NCBI GenBank assembly: GCA_947253155.1
Contig: CAMXYK010000007.1
Coordinates: forward strand, 1 to 64,000
Reading direction: 5' to 3'
Source of the DNA: an uncultured Bifidobacteriaceae bacterium
GTDB lineage: Bacteria; Actinomycetota; Actinomycetes; Actinomycetales; Bifidobacteriaceae
DNA: 64,000 bases
Shown: positions 62,908 through 64,000 of the stretch, piece by piece
Position numbering within the stretch: position 1 is the stretch's first letter
How the letters are laid out: the number at the start of each line of letters is the position of its first letter
Program-made: the position numbers and the translations under genes
The notes under the pieces: model-generated
What the model saw: the letters and a program-made list of their open reading frames with translations, nothing else
The model's database searches: none
Told to the model about the DNA's origin: nothing

Positions 62908-63828
62908 TCACTTAGTTTGCTGAAGAATGCGCACGGAGTGGTTTACAGGTCCGTGGCCGCGCTCGCCTCCTCGCCCAACGTGCAACACGCTTCCGGACGC
63001 AATCGCCTCTCGAAGCCAAGCAGTCGACCATTCAAGCGCGCACATCACAGTATCATGCTCGCTTAAACTCTTCCCCTGGCGCAAAGCAAGCCCAATTTTC
63101 GTAGCCAACGCTGAAGAAAGTGAGCAGCCGGTTCCGTGAGTTGTGCTGGTTTCAACGCGTTCGCTTGGCACGTGCCGCGCGTCACCATCCGGGAAAACCG
63201 CAGTATTTCCAACGTCTTCGCCAGTTAAGTGCCCACCTTTTACAATCACAATAACGCTATTTTTTGCAGCCAACTCGCGCGCCTGATTGCAAGCTTCCTC
63301 AAAGTTTTCCGCAACGCGCGATTCGCTCAAAGCCGCCAACTCCGGCACGTTTGGAGTTACGACATCAACGCAACTTATAAACTTGCGCATCGCATTTTCA
63401 GCACTCTCCTCAAGCAGGCGCTTGCCGGAAGTTGATATCATCACCGGATCGAGCACGCTTACAGGCACGGGATTGTTTTGCATCCAATCGCGCATAGCAT
63501 GAATGTATTCCGCACAGCCAAGCATGCCGATTTTTAGCGCATCAACCGTAACGTCGTCATACACGCACGAAAGTTGAGTGCGGAAAAAGCTGACCGGCGG
63601 CGTGAAAACTTCGCGCACTTCGCACGTGTTTTGCGCAACCAGATTAGTTGGTATGCACATGCCGTAGCCGCCCGCCGCCATGATTGACTTAAGATCCGCC
63701 TGAACGCCGGCTCCGCCTGTTGGGTCTGTGCCGGCCACGCTTAAAACGCGCGGAATAATTGGGTCTGATTGCTGCATAGGCGATTGAGTATGCTGCAAGT
63801 CGTTCTGTTTGCTCGATACTAGCGTCAT
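62908..63828 (-). CDS. thiD: Hydroxymethylpyrimidine/phosphomethylpyrimidine kinase
   Basis: Ribokinase-fold enzyme that phosphorylates the thiamine pyrimidine twice. GTDPTGGAGVQADLK (about residues 30-44) is the substrate-binding segment, and GTGCSLSSAL near 230 the ATP-binding anion hole with the catalytic Asp-region. The ATG at 63828 (306 aa) is chosen because a TATAAT -10 box lies exactly seven bases upstream, suggesting a leaderless mRNA; the frame is open to 63993 but those residues are Arg/Ala-rich and unlike the family. It faces thiM-thiE. No TPP riboswitch is seen upstream. Confidence 0.92.
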   Translation of the reverse strand: MTLVSSKQNDLQHTQSPMQQSDPIIPRVLSVAGTDPTGGAGVQADLKSIMAAGGYGMCIPTNLVAQNTCEVREVFTPPVSFFRTQLSCVYDDVTVDALKIGMLGCAEYIHAMRDWMQNNPVPVSVLDPVMISTSGKRLLEESAENAMRKFISCVDVVTPNVPELAALSESRVAENFEEACNQARELAAKNSVIVIVKGGHLTGEDVGNTAVFPDGDARHVPSERVETSTTHGTGCSLSSALATKIGLALRQGKSLSEHDTVMCALEWSTAWLREAIASGSVLHVGRGGERGHGPVNHSVRILQQTK

Positions 63829-63835
63829 ACTTTTT

Positions 63836-63841
63836 ATTATA
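63836..63841 (-). promoter_or_regulatory. -10 box of a leaderless thiD transcript
   Basis: Perfect TATAAT on the minus strand, seven bases, then ATG at 63828. This spacing would start the mRNA at or next to the start codon. Confidence 0.6.
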
Positions 63842-63912
63842 TTGCGTCGCAGGCGTTTGCGCGACGACCTGCTTGAGCGCAGCACAGCGCGCGCGAAAGC
63901 AATTCGGAGCGT

Positions 63913-63957
63913 GAGCTTGCTCAAGTTGAAAGCACAGTGTGCTTTCAACGCAAGCTC
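63913..63957. other. Two-tier hairpin with ACT loop and TTGA bulge (copy 2)
   Basis: On the minus strand: GAGCTTGC, GTTGAAAGCAC, loop ACT, GTGCTTTCAAC, bulge TTGA, GCAAGCTC, then ACGCT. This is the same architecture as 5663-5707 with wholly different stem bases. It lies upstream of thiD, about 85 bases from its start codon. The rest of 63842-64000 is GC-rich with a second stem (GTCGC/GCGAC near 63845-63865). Confidence 0.7.
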
Positions 63958-64000
63958 AGCAGCGAGCGCGTTACCCGCGCGAGCGTTACACACGCTCTAA

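Noticed and set aside
63829..63993. Upstream extension of thiD
   Set aside because: The extra residues are Arg/Ala-rich and not conserved, and a -10 box lies exactly seven bases before the inner ATG.

Overview
The window looks like part of the chromosome of a low-GC member of the Bifidobacteriaceae, most likely a Gardnerella species. The evidence is actinobacterial gene content (AdnAB-type helicase-nuclease pair, DUF3052, DUF3180, RNase J), the actinobacterial block tilS-hpt-ftsH-folB/folK-DUF3180, a ThiM-ThiE fusion, an anaerobic-only style NrdD/NrdG pair, a very large LPXTG-like surface protein, and AT-leaning composition. The species call is inference from content, not from a search. Nearly all genes are on the minus strand; the plus-strand genes are galE, a DUF3052 gene, glnA and thiM-thiE. 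I saw no rRNA, prophage, transposase, integrase or CRISPR array.

Layout. 1-1.5 kb: tandem repeats, galE, two tRNAs (Phe, Asp). 1.6-5.5 kb: heterodimeric ABC exporter with an operator-like palindrome. 5.6-9.3 kb: hairpin cluster, then nrdG and nrdD behind two NrdR-box-like sites. 9.4-12.5 kb: structured intergenic element, DUF3052 gene, DEAD-box helicase. 12.7-18.8 kb: one sortase-anchored surface protein whose signal peptide is split from its body by an 11-G tract. 19.1-28.6 kb: housekeeping (ettA, DUF3180, relict folB-folK, ftsH, hpt, tilS, dacB). 28.6-41 kb: ABC-2 exporter, glycosyltransferase with AI-2E permease, glnA, a MacB/FtsX-type ABC operon, a zinc-ribbon membrane protein. 41-50.7 kb: def, glmM, pepN, rnj, MFS, GNAT. 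50.7-59.8 kb: adnB and adnA. 59.9-64 kb: Pr6Pr membrane protein, TPP-riboswitch-controlled thiM-thiE and convergent thiD.

The most interesting material is between genes. (1) A phase-variation-type poly-G tract sits in the surface protein signal peptide. (2) A roughly 97-nt core is about 95% identical at 9.45 kb and 48.41 kb, each copy clamped by a long inverted repeat of unrelated sequence, which is what a structured RNA or DNA element would show. (3) Two hairpins, at 5.66 and 63.91 kb, share one architecture (8-bp stem, 11-bp stem, ACT loop, TTGA bulge) while all stem sequence differs. (4) Palindromic repeats with an exact 53-bp period occur at five loci. (5) Several genes show TANNNT followed by seven bases and ATG, a leaderless-transcript pattern that also decides their starts.

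Metabolically the window points to salvage and an anaerobic life style: oxygen-sensitive ribonucleotide reductase, thiamine made from salvaged thiazole and pyrimidine, a folate block reduced to a fused pseudoenzyme, hypoxanthine salvage, and several exporters and cell-surface functions.
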